Assembly (NCBI GenBank): GCA_002309335.1
Contig: DBXH01000007.1
Span: 1 to 64,000 of the forward strand
Reading direction: 5' to 3'
Length of the DNA: 64,000 nt
From: Bacteroidales bacterium UBA1217
Lineage (GTDB): Bacteria > Bacteroidota > Bacteroidia > Bacteroidales > P3
Position numbers and translations under genes: made by a program. This document shows, piece by piece, positions 56,650 to 64,000 of the stretch; positions within the stretch are counted from its first letter, which is position 1, and each line of letters opens with the position of its first letter. The notes beneath the pieces were generated by a model. That model saw only the letters and a program-made list of their open reading frames with translations. It searched no databases and was not told the origin of the DNA.

Positions 56650-56680
56650 TTTGTCAATTCGTTGAAAATGTATAATTTTG
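56650..56680 (+). promoter_or_regulatory. Promoter of the candidate structured RNA
   Basis: TTTG (56650-56653), exactly 19 nt, then TAATTTTG (56673-56680). The predicted start site near 56686 coincides with the first hairpin. Confidence 0.7.
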
Positions 56681-56685
56681 CATTC

Positions 56686-56889
56686 GTAAACCGCAAGAAT
56701 AGGTTTACCGAAAAGAGTGCTTTTCGCTTATTCTGTTGATGGTGAACTTGGACACTTCACTTAATTGTTGATTCAGAATAAGGAAAATGAGTGCTCACTT
56801 GTATTGTATTCGTATTATGCGACATACAACAAGTGGGGCAAATTCAGAATCCTTATCTAATCAATAAAGGGAGTCCAAGCCCTACCATC
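56686..56889 (+). ncRNA. Candidate structured RNA with long rod-like fold (6S-RNA-like shape)
   Basis: Two 5' hairpins (GTAAACC 56686-56692 with GGTTTAC 56702-56708; CGAAAAG 56709-56715 with CTTTTCG 56720-56726) are followed by one nested rod: GATGGT 56738/ACCATC 56884, CTTGGAC 56747/GTCCAAG 56873, TTGATT 56768/AATCAA 56859, ATAAGGA 56778/TCCTTAT 56850, CACTTGT 56796/ACAAGTG 56829. The helices alternate with internal loops of 14 by 8 and 11 by 14 nt. A perfect promoter stands just before. The shape recalls 6S RNA, but no sequence identity is claimed; it could instead be the leader of the downstream genes. Confidence 0.6.
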
Positions 56890-56989
56890 GAGGATGAGGC
56901 GCAAATGGATGGCTCCACTTTCTTCGTTTAGTTTAATTCTCTCCGAGCCGAGAACAGAAGTTGTGCCCGACACGTATTAGGGAATAGTT

Positions 56990-57211
56990 ATGGAAGGGAC
57001 ACCATTATCTATTGAACTCCTTTTGGAAAAAGGATTTGAAGAAAAAATAATGGAAGGAAAGTCCGTTTTTGTTAAAGAAGGAATAGCCATTGTACTCACA
57101 ACCAAATGGCAGCCTTGTCGTATGGAAGCAGGAAGGCTTATCTCTACCAACGTGTATGTTGACACCTGGGAGGAACTGGAAAAACTTATGCAGGAAGGAG
57201 GTATAAGATGA
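56990..57211 (+). CDS. Small hypothetical protein
   Basis: 73 residues, no signal peptide. It reads like the short Bacteroidales proteins of the form TPEILEKNGF...VHELQ, here TPLSIELLLEKGFEEK near the start and TWEELEKLMQEGGI at the end. The function is unknown. It overlaps the following lipoprotein start by 4 nt, so the two are translationally coupled. Translation starts about 300 nt downstream of the predicted start site. Confidence 0.65.
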   Translation: MEGTPLSIELLLEKGFEEKIMEGKSVFVKEGIAIVLTTKWQPCRMEAGRLISTNVYVDTWEELEKLMQEGGIR

Positions 57212-57603
57212 AACCTTTAAAAACTATTCTGATGCTTATGTGCATAGCTTCTCTAACAGCATTAACAGCCTGTTCTGAAGATGACACCATTGGAGGCGGT
57301 AATGCAAGTATCATCGGCAAATGGAAATGCACCGTGGATAACTATAATGATAATGGCAACGATTTTGGACACGATTCCTTTGTTGGAAATACATGGGAAT
57401 TTAAAGACGGTGGTGTGCTCAAAATGGGAGACGAAATGACCACTTACACCATAGATGGCAACGATATTGTAATTGCTGGCGGAATGGAGTATGGCACAGT
57501 CGCAAAGTTAACCAGTTCAACGTTGATTCTGGACCTGACAATTAACGCTACACACCCCGGTAGGCCATATCCAACCGATCATTTGGAATTTGCCAAACAG
57601 TAA
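57208..57603 (+). CDS. Lipocalin-like lipoprotein
   Basis: 131 residues. A lipoprotein signal ends LTALTACSEDD; the mature domain opens with IIGKWKCTVDNY and continues as beta strands (NTWEFKDGGVLKM, TYTIDGNDIVI), which matches the lipocalin-like/META-type small beta-barrels of Bacteroidota. The ligand is unknown. It is coupled to the preceding small gene and ends at a strong terminator. Confidence 0.8.
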   Translation: MKPLKTILMLMCIASLTALTACSEDDTIGGGNASIIGKWKCTVDNYNDNGNDFGHDSFVGNTWEFKDGGVLKMGDEMTTYTIDGNDIVIAGGMEYGTVAKLTSSTLILDLTINATHPGRPYPTDHLEFAKQ

Positions 57604-57611
57604 ACCTTGTG

Positions 57612-57648
57612 AATGAGGATGCCTTATCATTTTGGGGGCATCCTCATT
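57612..57648 (+). terminator. Terminator after the lipocalin-like gene
   Basis: A perfect 12-bp stem (AATGAGGATGCC/GGCATCCTCATT) with a 13-nt loop and TTAAAT behind. Confidence 0.85.
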
Positions 57649-57667
57649 TAAATAAAAATAGTTGATT

Positions 57668-59893
57668 ATGAAGAGAAACATATTTTTTTTGTTTGTTTTA
57701 TTGATTTGTTGTCAGGCGGCTTTTGCTTATGATTTTTCAGTTGTGGCACCCAGCGGACAGACGTTGTACTATAACATCAATAGTGGTGGAGTCACGGTGA
57801 CATACCCAAATAATTCAAATGGTTCTTGGGTAGGCTACTCCAGCCCTGTCGGAAATTTAATAATTCCCAATACTGTTGCCTATGGTGGCACAACTTACTC
57901 CGTCACCGGCATCGATAATTATGCCTTTAATCAATGTTCAAACTTGACATCAGTAACAATAGGAGACTCCGTCACTAACGTCGGAAATAGAGCCTTTTCT
58001 GGTTGCACTGGATTAACATCGGTGGTATTTAATGCCGTCAGGTGCACATCAGTGCCATCTTCATATAACAATAGGATATTTAGGGACTGTCCAAATATCA
58101 CCAACTTTACCTTTGGCAATAACGTTGAACTAATTCCTCGCTACTTGTGTTCTCAAATAAGTGGATTAACATCCGTGACAATCCCAAACTCCGTTACCAG
58201 CATTGGAACTAGTACATTTCAGAGTTGCACAGGATTGACATCGGTGATAATCGGAAAGTCTGTTACCAGCATTGGGACTAATGCCTTTTTTGGTTGTACT
58301 GGATTAACATCGGTGGTGTTCAACGCCGATAGTTGTACGGATGCAGGTTATTCGTCGTATACATCCGATGGAACCACATATTATAATTGGGCATTTAAGG
58401 GGTGTACAAACATCACCAGCTTTGTATTCGGAGATAATGTGAAAAACATTCCATATTGTTTATGTCGTGAATTAACAGGCTTGACATCTATAACAATTCC
58501 CGACTCAGTTACCAATATGGATGACGGAGCCTTTTATCAATGTTCGGGTTTGACATCAGTAACAATCGGGAACTCCATCACGAGCATTAAACAATATGCC
58601 TTTTATCAATGTTCAAGCTTGACATCGGTGACAATACCCAACTCGGTCACCAGCATTGGTAATTATGCCTTTTATTATTGTACAGGCTTGACATCGTTGA
58701 CAATCGGGAACTCCGTTACCAGCATTGGCCAATCTGCCTTTGAGCATTGTACGGGCTTTACATCGTTGTCAATTCCAAATTCCGTTACTAGCATTGGTAT
58801 TGAAGCCTTTCGTACTTGTACAGGATTAACATCTGTGATTATTGGAAACTCCGTCACTTACATTGGATATCAAGCTTTTTATGGCTGTGGATTGACATCG
58901 ATAACTTTTTTAAGTCCGACACCGCCGACTATTTATAATGGCTATTCTAGCGCTTTTGCATATAACCCGGCAAATCGTGTTGTATATGTTCCTTGTGGGA
59001 GTCGGTCTCTGTATGCAAACATTATTTCAAGTATTAACCTGTATGAGATGTATTATGAATTGTTTGCTGTATCGGCTGACGATAGTACGGGCACTGTGCA
59101 AATCCTCACGAATCCATCCTGCTCCGACCATAACGCAGTAATATCTGCCGTGCCAGCCGACGGCTACCGCTTCGACCACTGGAGCACAGGCAGTACAGAC
59201 AATCCATATACTTTGACCGTCACCAGTGATACCACCATAACAGCCTTCTTTGAGGAATATGTACCAGAGACGTATACTGTCACCGTCCTTGTTGACAACC
59301 CTGCGACGGGTAGCGTAACAGGAGGCGGAGTTTATGAGAATGGTACATCAGTAACCATTACGGCATACCCAGTTGACGGCTACCATTTCGACCACTGGAG
59401 CACGGGTTGCACAGAAAATCCCTATACGTTAACCGTTACCAGTGACACAACCATAACAGCCTTCTTCGAGGAAGATTTACCAGAGTCATATACTGTAACC
59501 GTACTCGTTGACAACCCAGGGACGGGTAGCGTAACAGGAGGCGGAGTTTATGAGGAGGGTACATCAGTAACCATTACGGCATACCCTGCCGACGGTTACC
59601 GCTTCGATCACTGGAGCACAGGTAGCACCGATAATCCTTATACACTGACCGTTGTTACCGATACGACCATAATCGGCTACTTTGTTTCAAATAGCGACAT
59701 TAATGAAACTGAAGAAAACGACATTCATATAAGCGTACTCAATGGACAAATCTGTGTTGAAGGTGTAGTAAACGAAGAGGTGCAAGTGTATGATATTACT
59801 GGACGTTTGGTACGCAATCATTCTTTACCAACAGGAGTATACTTGGTCAAGGTAGGAGCATTGCCAGCACGTAAAGTGGTTGTAATGAGATAG
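57668..59893 (+). CDS. BspA-like leucine-rich-repeat surface protein exported by T9SS
   Basis: 741 residues from the ATG at MKRNIFF. A signal peptide (to AAFA) is followed by about 12 BspA-type LRR_5 repeats of 23 residues (LTSVTIPNSVTSIGNYAFYYCTG pattern; two are longer and enclose CTSVPSSYNN-type loops). Three InlB-type or divergent B-repeats of about 72 residues follow (DGYRFDHWSTGSTDNPYTLTV), then a short T9SS sorting domain (VQVYDITGRLV, PTGVYLVKVG). It is probably a cell-surface adhesin. Base composition is lower in GC than most neighbours, consistent with repeats or transfer. Confidence 0.9.
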   Translation: MKRNIFFLFVLLICCQAAFAYDFSVVAPSGQTLYYNINSGGVTVTYPNNSNGSWVGYSSPVGNLIIPNTVAYGGTTYSVTGIDNYAFNQCSNLTSVTIGDSVTNVGNRAFSGCTGLTSVVFNAVRCTSVPSSYNNRIFRDCPNITNFTFGNNVELIPRYLCSQISGLTSVTIPNSVTSIGTSTFQSCTGLTSVIIGKSVTSIGTNAFFGCTGLTSVVFNADSCTDAGYSSYTSDGTTYYNWAFKGCTNITSFVFGDNVKNIPYCLCRELTGLTSITIPDSVTNMDDGAFYQCSGLTSVTIGNSITSIKQYAFYQCSSLTSVTIPNSVTSIGNYAFYYCTGLTSLTIGNSVTSIGQSAFEHCTGFTSLSIPNSVTSIGIEAFRTCTGLTSVIIGNSVTYIGYQAFYGCGLTSITFLSPTPPTIYNGYSSAFAYNPANRVVYVPCGSRSLYANIISSINLYEMYYELFAVSADDSTGTVQILTNPSCSDHNAVISAVPADGYRFDHWSTGSTDNPYTLTVTSDTTITAFFEEYVPETYTVTVLVDNPATGSVTGGGVYENGTSVTITAYPVDGYHFDHWSTGCTENPYTLTVTSDTTITAFFEEDLPESYTVTVLVDNPGTGSVTGGGVYEEGTSVTITAYPADGYRFDHWSTGSTDNPYTLTVVTDTTIIGYFVSNSDINETEENDIHISVLNGQICVEGVVNEEVQVYDITGRLVRNHSLPTGVYLVKVGALPARKVVVMR

Positions 59894-59929
59894 TGCAGCC
59901 ACAACACAGTAAAGTTTGTATAGATGCTA

Positions 59930-59960
59930 AAAAGGACGACCGAAACGGTCGCCCTTTTTT
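59930..59960. terminator. Bidirectional terminator between the BspA-like gene and tRNA-Leu
   Basis: A stem GGACGACCG/CGGTCGCCC (one mismatch) flanked by A and T runs, between two convergent units. Confidence 0.8.
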
Positions 59961-59974
59961 ATGTTCCAATTTTT

Positions 59975-60059
59975 TGGTGCGGATGGGGGGACTCGAACCC
60001 CCACTCCGGGAGGAATTAGATCCTAAGTCTAACGCGGCTACCAATTACGCCACATCCGC
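59975..60059 (-). tRNA. tRNA-Leu (anticodon TAG)
   Basis: 85 nt with an encoded CCA. Acceptor GCGGATG/CATCCGC, anticodon loop CTTAGGA with TAG, a long variable arm (class II) and T arm GGGGTTCGAGTCCCC. Confidence 0.95.
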
Positions 60060-60112
60060 ATTCTTTTCATTCTCTTTATGTTATGGCTTTTTGTCTTTTG
60101 TGAAAGCGATTG

Positions 60113-60143
60113 CAAAGGTATGAATTTTTGTGAATACGGCAAA
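60113..60143 (-). promoter_or_regulatory. Promoter of tRNA-Leu(TAG)
   Basis: On the minus strand, TTTG (60143-60140), exactly 19 nt, then TACCTTTG (60120-60113). Confidence 0.7.
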
Positions 60144-60292
60144 ATAAAAATGATTTTTGATCATATTTGTTGCCTCACAGTCGCTCTCTTAACAATTTTT
60201 AACTATTATTGCAAACGATTAAGTTTCACTCCTTTGTGAATATAATTTGTTTCTATTTGTGTAATCTTTATAATTCTTTTTGTAATTTATAC

Positions 60293-60322
60293 TTGACATT
60301 TGTAAAGTTTTCATTACTTTTG
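60293..60322 (+). promoter_or_regulatory. Promoter of the membrane protein/XRE pair
   Basis: TTG (60293-60295), 19 nt, then TACTTTTG (60315-60322). The leader is about 100 nt and contains a 9-nt repeat. Confidence 0.6.
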
Positions 60323-60368
60323 CATCGTCAATTGAAAAAAGAGTGCGCACCTCTTTTGTATAGTACTT

Positions 60369-60424
60369 AACCCTTTAAACCCTTTAAACCCTTTTTATCC
60401 TTTTTAAACTTTTAAACTTTTAAT
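60369..60424 (+). repeat. 9-nt tandem leader repeat (CCCTTTAAA type)
   Basis: Units CCCTTTAAA, CCCTTTAAA, CCCTTTTTAT, CCTTTTTAAA, CTTTTAAA, ending 4 nt before the start codon. Same class and position as at 36226-36286. Confidence 0.8.
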
Positions 60425-60427
60425 CTT

Positions 60428-60916
60428 ATGAAAACAACAAGAATGTTATTGCCGCGAGGCTTCAAATGTGCCGGCTGGTGGATTCTGGCAGCAGGCGCTG
60501 TATTAGGAATCCTTTATTGCATTATTCCCGATTCTATGTCGGTATCCATCAATGATATCCGTGAATTGTTTGGCGCAGGACGCATCGAAACGAAGGCTGA
60601 TTTTCTAGGACATTTCTCAGCCGACAGCGACCTTATGATGACCTTAATCGGTCTTTTTATGGTTGTTGGCGGCGTATTTGTGGGTTTTTCTCGCAACAAA
60701 GAAGACGATGAGTTTATAGAGCAGATACGTTATGAGTCGCTGCTGCTTTCGATCTATGTGAACAGCATAGCGCTGGTTGTCTGTCTGCTATTTGTGTGGG
60801 GTCTGTCGTTCGTTGCGGTTATGTTCTGCAGTCTCTTCTCGGTGCTTTGTATTTTCATCATCTGCTTCTATATCCGTGTTCTGTTCAACAAAAAAACGAT
60901 GCGAAATGAAGAATAA
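60428..60916 (+). CDS. Four-helix membrane protein of unknown function
   Basis: 162 residues. About four transmembrane segments (residues 17-35, 74-93, 108-126 and 130-150), with a soluble loop between the first and second. No catalytic residues stand out. It overlaps the downstream XRE regulator by 11 nt, so the pair forms a two-gene module; such membrane-protein/regulator pairs are widespread, and the regulator probably controls the pair itself. The ligand is unknown. Confidence 0.75.
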   Translation: MKTTRMLLPRGFKCAGWWILAAGAVLGILYCIIPDSMSVSINDIRELFGAGRIETKADFLGHFSADSDLMMTLIGLFMVVGGVFVGFSRNKEDDEFIEQIRYESLLLSIYVNSIALVVCLLFVWGLSFVAVMFCSLFSVLCIFIICFYIRVLFNKKTMRNEE

Positions 60917-61106
60917 ACTTAAAGTGGCCCGCGCCGAAATGGACCTCACTCAAGGCGAACTGGCGGAGAAAATCGGCGTTACCCGTCAAGCGGTAAACTC
61001 TATTGAACTGGGCAAGTATGTTCCGTCGACTGTTTTGGCCCTTAAAATGGCGAAGCTGTTCGGGAAGCCGGTCGAGGAATTGTTTATGCTGGAAGATGCA
61101 GATTGA
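60906..61106 (+). CDS. Small XRE-family transcriptional regulator
   Basis: 66 residues, a single Cro/C1-type helix-turn-helix of the YozG/YgzD size class: ARAEMDLTQGELAEKIGVTRQAVNSIELGKYVPS, then the typical ALKMAKLFGKPVEELF. The ATG at 60906 lies inside the end of the membrane protein gene. It is too short for a ligand domain, so its activity may depend on the membrane protein. Confidence 0.93.
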   Translation: MKNKLKVARAEMDLTQGELAEKIGVTRQAVNSIELGKYVPSTVLALKMAKLFGKPVEELFMLEDAD

Positions 61107-61183
61107 TGCAATTCTGAAACAGGTGACACAATAAAACATCCGTTTTTGAGTTATCTATAAACTATTTTGCTCAAAAACGGACG

Positions 61184-62458
61184 ATGAAACAACATCTGAA
61201 CATACTTTTCTTGATACTGATGATGGTGGCGGTGCCTACGGCACGCGCCACCTATCTGCTTGTGCCGATGGATGAAACGCAGCGCAACCACTTGAAAGCA
61301 TACGGTATGGCCTATTATGCGTTGGAGCGCGATGTGGAGGTAACCTGGTTGCTCAACTACCGAGGCGGCGCCTTTATGATGAAGTATGCCGACGCCATTG
61401 AGCGTGAAGCACGGCTGAGGGGTGTGAGCGTCGAGGCTATTGCCGACGGCCAGTCGACGGCAATCCTGTCGGAAATAGCCGACGCGTCGGTGAATATGGA
61501 TGCCGTAAAGCTACAGAAAGCGCCCAAAATTGCCGTTTATTCACCCAAAAGCAAACTTCCGTGGGACGACGCCGTTACACTGGTGATGACTTACGCCGAG
61601 ATACCATACGATGTAATTTACGACGAGGAAGTCGTTGCCGGAGTACTTCCAAAATACGATTGGCTGCACCTGCACCACGAGGACTTCACAGGTCAGTACG
61701 GCAAGTTCTGGGGCAACTACCGCAATGCGCAGTGGTACATTGAGGATGTCCGCGACCAAGAGGCTCGTGCTCATAAATTGGGTTACTCAAAGGTGTCGCA
61801 ACTCAAACTGGCTGTGTGTCACAAGATTCGCGACTTTGTTATGGGCGGCGGTTTCCTTTTTGCAATGTGCTCGGCTCCTGACAGCTATGACGTGGCTCTG
61901 GCCGCCGAAAATGTGGACATCTGCGACGTGATGTTCGACGGCGACCCGATGCAGCCCAACGCCCAGCAGTTGCTGGACTTCTCAAAGTGTTTTGCCTTCA
62001 AGGATTTCCGCATCAGCACCAATCCTTCGGAATACGAGATTTCAACCATTGACATCGACGACCGCATACGTCAACGCCAAATTAACGAGAAGAATGACTT
62101 TTTCACACTATTCGAGTTCTCCGCCAAATGGGACTGGGTGCCGACAATGCTGACGCAGAATCATACTCGCATCATTCACGGCTTTATGGGACAGACGACT
62201 GCGTTTCGCCGCGAGACGGTGAAGAGCAGCGCGTTGATACTGGCTGAGAACAAAGAGCTGGGTGAGGTGCGCTACCTGCACGGCGAATATGGCAAAGGAA
62301 CGTGGACATTCCTAGGAGGCCACGACCCTGAGGACTATCGTCACTTTGTGGGCGACCCACCGACCGACTTGTCGCTCTATCCAAACTCACCCGGTTACCG
62401 TCTGATACTGAATAACATTCTTTTCCCAGCAGCAAAAAAAGAAAAACACAAGACCTGA
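61184..62458 (+). CDS. Conserved secreted protein (often labelled asparagine synthetase B in Bacteroidota)
   Basis: 424 residues. A signal peptide (to TARA) is followed by TYLLVPMDETQRNHLKAYGMAYYAL and LLNYRGGAFMM, a pattern conserved in Bacteroidota proteins that databases often call asparagine synthetase B. I see neither the N-terminal cysteine nor the ATP motif (SGGxDS) of that enzyme, so the name is not supported. A class I glutamine-amidotransferase-like fold is possible. It shares a TGATG stop/start with the next gene. Confidence 0.7.
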   Translation: MKQHLNILFLILMMVAVPTARATYLLVPMDETQRNHLKAYGMAYYALERDVEVTWLLNYRGGAFMMKYADAIEREARLRGVSVEAIADGQSTAILSEIADASVNMDAVKLQKAPKIAVYSPKSKLPWDDAVTLVMTYAEIPYDVIYDEEVVAGVLPKYDWLHLHHEDFTGQYGKFWGNYRNAQWYIEDVRDQEARAHKLGYSKVSQLKLAVCHKIRDFVMGGGFLFAMCSAPDSYDVALAAENVDICDVMFDGDPMQPNAQQLLDFSKCFAFKDFRISTNPSEYEISTIDIDDRIRQRQINEKNDFFTLFEFSAKWDWVPTMLTQNHTRIIHGFMGQTTAFRRETVKSSALILAENKELGEVRYLHGEYGKGTWTFLGGHDPEDYRHFVGDPPTDLSLYPNSPGYRLILNNILFPAAKKEKHKT

Positions 62459-63918
62459 TGAAGAAATATATTATAACAACCATATTATTCACTTTGTTTT
62501 CCGTTTTCCGTTTTCCGTTCTCCGTTGTCAATGCGCAGAACTGGACGGTGTTCAATATGCAAAACTCCGAGCTTGGCAACTCGGTGCTGGCTATGACGTC
62601 GGACAAAAAGAACAACAAGTGGTTTGGTACTGACTTGGGAATGGCGCGACTGGCTGGAAAGACTTGGACTGACTTCTCGATGTTCAATGAGAAGCTGAAA
62701 GGGCAGTATGTCAACTGTTTGACTGTAGATGCCAACAATATGCTATGGATAGGCACCGACGACTATGGTGTTATTGAGTTTGACGGCTCGCACTGGACGG
62801 AGCACAAGAACGAGATGAAGCGGCTTCAAATGAAGTTTATATCGAAGATTGCCATCGACCGCAACGATGTGAAGTGGATTGGTGTGACGTTGGGTGGCTT
62901 GGTGCGCTACGACGGTAGGGAATGGACCAAATTAACCTCGAACGACTCGGAACTGCTGAGCGACTTCATTCTGTGTGTTGCCATTGACCGACGCAACCGC
63001 AAATGGATAGGCACCAACGATGGTTTGTCGGTCTACGACGATCGTCAATGGACCTCATATACAAAGAACAATTCCAAGTTGCCCGACAATATAGTGCCGG
63101 CAATTATTATTGACAAAGAAGATGTTAAATGGATAGCCACGCTTAGCGGCCTGGTCCGTTATGACGGTAGCAATTGGAAGATTTACAACACGGACAACAG
63201 CCCTCTGCCGTGCAATCAAATCAACGACCTGGCTTTTGACCCTTCGGGGGCGATATGGATGGTGACAGACAAAGGAGCCGCGCTATTCGACGGAAAAGAT
63301 AAATGGCACATATACAGACCGAAAGAGACTGTATTGCCAAAGGATGTGTTGCGAAGGGTGATGGTCGATGGTCAAGGTTCGAAATGGTTTGGCAGCAGTT
63401 TGCAAGGACTTGTCCGGTTCAGCGCCCAGCCGGTTATGGGTCGCGTGATTGACGACAAGGGCAACCCGGTATCTGGCCTGACCATAAACTGCTCGGGCGT
63501 TGAGACTCAGACAGATGCCAACGGCGAGTACTACCTTGAAATACCGACCAACGCCACGATGACCATACGTCCGCAGGACGAGAGCCGCACCTTTGAACCA
63601 GAGAGCCGCAAGCTGACCACCGTTACCGGTGCGCTGTTCGGACAGGACTTTGTGGCCTCGTCTGGTATGGTGGCCGAAGGAACATCGACCGAGAAGGTAG
63701 TGGTAAACCCCTATCTTGAACAGGGATACATAACGATAACGATGGAAAGTCCCGTGGCCGAGGTTGAATTCGTCAATGCCAAAGGCGAAAGTATCCGCAC
63801 CATACCCCAATACAAAAATGAGGCACGGATAACAATAAGCCGTATGCCAAAGAGCAACTACACGCTGTTTATCCGTACGGCAAAGGGTGAGAAGAAATTG
63901 ATGTTCAATCTAAAATGA
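62458..63918 (+). CDS. Secreted beta-propeller (two-component-regulator propeller repeats) protein, probable T9SS cargo
   Basis: 486 residues. A signal peptide ends VVNAQ. About seven propeller blades of 40-45 residues follow with the KWIGTDDGGLVRYDG pattern, then a carboxypeptidase-regulatory-like domain (VMGRVIDDKGNPVSGLTI) and a C-terminal T9SS-like sorting domain (GYITITMESPVAEVEFVNAKG and NYTLFIRTAKGEKKLMFNL). It has no kinase. The hydrophobic core of the signal peptide is coded by the 7-nt CCGTTTT repeat (62501-62528). It is translationally coupled to the preceding gene. Confidence 0.85.
   Translation: MKKYIITTILFTLFSVFRFPFSVVNAQNWTVFNMQNSELGNSVLAMTSDKKNNKWFGTDLGMARLAGKTWTDFSMFNEKLKGQYVNCLTVDANNMLWIGTDDYGVIEFDGSHWTEHKNEMKRLQMKFISKIAIDRNDVKWIGVTLGGLVRYDGREWTKLTSNDSELLSDFILCVAIDRRNRKWIGTNDGLSVYDDRQWTSYTKNNSKLPDNIVPAIIIDKEDVKWIATLSGLVRYDGSNWKIYNTDNSPLPCNQINDLAFDPSGAIWMVTDKGAALFDGKDKWHIYRPKETVLPKDVLRRVMVDGQGSKWFGSSLQGLVRFSAQPVMGRVIDDKGNPVSGLTINCSGVETQTDANGEYYLEIPTNATMTIRPQDESRTFEPESRKLTTVTGALFGQDFVASSGMVAEGTSTEKVVVNPYLEQGYITITMESPVAEVEFVNAKGESIRTIPQYKNEARITISRMPKSNYTLFIRTAKGEKKLMFNLK
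62501..62528 (+). repeat. 7-nt repeat coding the core of a signal peptide
   Basis: CCGTTTT, CCGTTTT, CCGTTCT, CCGTTGT; read on the plus strand it gives FSVFRFPFSVV. In the other three genes the opposite strand of the same repeat is translated. Confidence 0.85.
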
Positions 63919-63922
63919 AAAA

Positions 63923-63941
63923 AGCCGCTCAATGAGCGGCT
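63923..63941. terminator. Bidirectional terminator at the end of the propeller gene
   Basis: An 8-bp stem AGCCGCTC/GAGCGGCT with a 3-nt loop, flanked by A and T runs. Confidence 0.85.
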
Positions 63942-63964
63942 AAAAATTTACGAATAGCTTTTGA

Positions 63965-64000
63965 TTAGAAAGTGCCGGAGCAGTCGGTACCAGCTTTAAC
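63965..64000 (-). CDS. Possible C-terminal end of a convergent gene (cut by window edge)
   Basis: On the minus strand a frame reads VKAGTDCSGTF and stops 24 nt beyond the terminator hairpin, in the convergent arrangement. Eleven residues are too few to identify a family. Confidence 0.4.
   Translation of the reverse strand, partial: VKAGTDCSGTF

Noticed and set aside
57950..58870. Regularly spaced repeats that could suggest a CRISPR array
   Set aside because: The repeats are translated leucine-rich repeats of 23 codons without separate spacers; no cas genes are near.

Overview
The window comes from a member of the Bacteroidota, most likely an anaerobic Bacteroidales. Three things support this. 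A complete type IX secretion (T9SS) core locus porP-gldK-gldL-gldM-gldN lies at 14131-20236. The regulator PorX and several proteins with T9SS C-terminal sorting domains are present. Promoters of the Bacteroidota type (TTTG, about 19 nt, TAnnTTTG) stand in front of many genes and tRNAs. Lineage-typical families are also common (DUF4249, DUF3109, DUF7033 deacetylase, CarboxypepD-plug TonB receptors). Gene density is ordinary. I see no complete insertion sequence, prophage or CRISPR array.

Region 1 (1-10004) is mostly on the minus strand. It starts with the N-terminus of an HndB-type [2Fe-2S] protein. A CoA-transferase follows, behind a cobalamin riboswitch and a promoter. Then come an IGHMBP2-like helicase (plus strand) and a second cobalamin riboswitch, which precedes a large T9SS-exported protein with three repeats resembling the transcobalamin C-terminal-like (DUF4430) fold. 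The region ends with a TonB C-terminal protein and a hydrogenase-associated trio (FeFe-hydrogenase-like protein, RsbW-like ATPase, DRTGG protein). Two B12 switches within 6 kb and a secreted candidate B12-binding protein make this the most interesting part.

Region 2 (10178-22245) holds an LD-carboxypeptidase, a deacetylase-kdsC-rlpA envelope operon, the T9SS core operon, and a second gldN copy behind a terminator-like hairpin. Region 3 (21172-34008) holds rluD, a T9SS cargo protein, a PASTA protein, miaB, tRNA-Gln(TTG), an acyl-CoA synthetase, mfd and porX. Region 4 (34092-47077) holds a CsgG-like/MORN protein, a thioesterase, a two-component system, a YqeY-type gene, tRNA-Phe, lspA, a DUF3109-dehydrogenase-DUF4249-TonB receptor series, a potassium-channel-like protein and an M16 peptidase. 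Region 5 (47312-56180) holds a second TonB receptor, tRNA-Gln(CTG), a lipoprotein, mutS2, a nitrilase-family hydrolase, an LRR protein and ribF. Region 6 (56181-64000) holds a candidate transposase remnant, a strongly base-paired candidate structured RNA behind a perfect promoter, two small proteins, a BspA-like T9SS cargo, tRNA-Leu, a membrane protein/XRE pair and two secreted proteins.

Several families of short tandem repeats with odd periods recur: 7 nt (CCGTTCT and GTGAATG types), 9 nt (CCCTTTAAA) and 11 nt (TTCTGGGTTNA/CTTTGGTTAAG). Many sit directly upstream of genes on the coding strand. The CCGTTCT family has entered four reading frames in frame; in one of them it supplies the core of a signal peptide. 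All family assignments are from reading motifs by eye; no database search was possible.
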